This document shows, in pieces, positions 63,876 to 64,000 of a stretch of 64,000 nt of DNA (the first letter of the stretch is position 1; every line of letters begins with the position of its first letter). The stretch spans positions 93,138 to 157,137 of the forward strand of contig JAEPOJ010000003.1 of assembly GCA_017642965.1 (NCBI GenBank), written 5' to 3'. Source of the DNA: Phycisphaerales bacterium (GTDB taxonomy: Bacteria; Planctomycetota; Phycisphaerae; Phycisphaerales; UBA1924). The notes beneath the pieces are model-generated. The model saw nothing but the letters and a program-made list of their open reading frames with translations. It did no database searches and had not been told where the DNA came from. A program made the position numbers and the translations under genes.

Positions 63876-64000
63876 TCAGGCCCCGGTCGTCTGCCTGGTG
63901 CATCTATGCGCTGATTGGTACAGGTGAGTGAAAGCCAGCAGATGGGCGACGGTCTGAGATTTGGCCGTGACGGTCTCCCATCCATAACCGGGCATCTCCC
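63876..64000 (-). CDS. Possible 3' end of a gene running off the right edge
   Basis: About 41 codons are open to the window edge on the minus strand, ending in TGA. The frame reads EMPGYGWETVTAKSQ and onward without stop. There is no recognised motif, so it may be chance. If real, most of the gene lies beyond the window. Confidence 0.3.
   Translation of the reverse strand, partial: EMPGYGWETVTAKSQTVAHLLAFTHLYQSAHRCTRQTTGA

Overview
The window reads as chromosomal DNA of a Gram-negative member of the Planctomycetota, most likely the class Phycisphaerae. Four secreted proteins end in the same double calcium-loop tag built around FFDVSAFL and closed by a terminal Cys-Pro, a dockerin variant typical of that group. 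An LptD/OstA-like outer-membrane protein, several lipoproteins with lipoboxes and a menaquinone gene of the futalosine route (mqnD) fit the same placement. Genes are dense, codon use is GC-rich and even, and I see no insertion sequence, prophage, integrase or CRISPR array. The species cannot be named from the sequence alone.

Layout. 1-8.4 kb: the end of an M42 aminopeptidase, a YgfZ-like protein overlapping convergent ribD, an RNase HII-like gene, a giant coiled-coil lipoprotein, tRNA-Leu and recA. 8.6-19 kb: a YdeI-like protein, a secreted dockerin-tagged agmatine/arginine deiminase, an acetyl-CoA acetyltransferase, a collagen-like protein with an S74 self-cleaving chaperone, a CPBP protease, an MmgE/PrpD protein, and a DUF2231 membrane protein with a secreted S10 carboxypeptidase. 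19-29 kb: a catabolic operon with a methylcrotonyl-CoA-carboxylase-type carboxyltransferase, two envelope proteins, HMG-CoA lyase, three crotonase-fold proteins and a long acyl-CoA dehydrogenase. This is the core of leucine/isovalerate breakdown. 30-34.3 kb: a pyruvate dehydrogenase operon (E1 alpha, a small extra protein, E1 beta, E2) without E3. 34.5-42.5 kb: three dockerin-tagged exported proteins, two of them tandem matrixin-type metalloproteases, around a DEAD-box helicase and ribosomal protein L31. 42.5-53 kb: metH, a lone FecCD permease, a PH-domain membrane protein, ATP synthase epsilon, smpB, a lipoprotein, a rhodanese, mqnD and purF. 52-64 kb: an LptD-like protein, a YhaM-like HD nuclease, rpsD, a PpiD/SurA-like protein, a pncC-thiS group led by a B12-binding/MeaB fusion, 3-hydroxyacyl-CoA dehydrogenase, a TPR protein, recX and two tRNA-Glu genes.

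How the genes fit together. The leucine operon makes acetyl-CoA and acetoacetate. The thiolase and the 3-hydroxyacyl-CoA dehydrogenase elsewhere in the window belong to the same acyl-CoA chemistry, and the B12/G-protein fusion points to an acyl-CoA mutase encoded elsewhere. Exported proteases, a carboxypeptidase and a deiminase suggest digestion of external protein feeding amino-acid catabolism. Apart from the four tagged proteins there is no new mobile or defence system. The most unusual items are the invariant two-cysteine frame of the dockerin tag, the FlbD-like small gene inside the pdh operon, the Pro/Gln/Tyr/Gly-rich linker of E2, the mutase-less B12-MeaB fusion, the RNase HII-like protein with a GYG motif, and a crotonase that has lost both catalytic glutamates.
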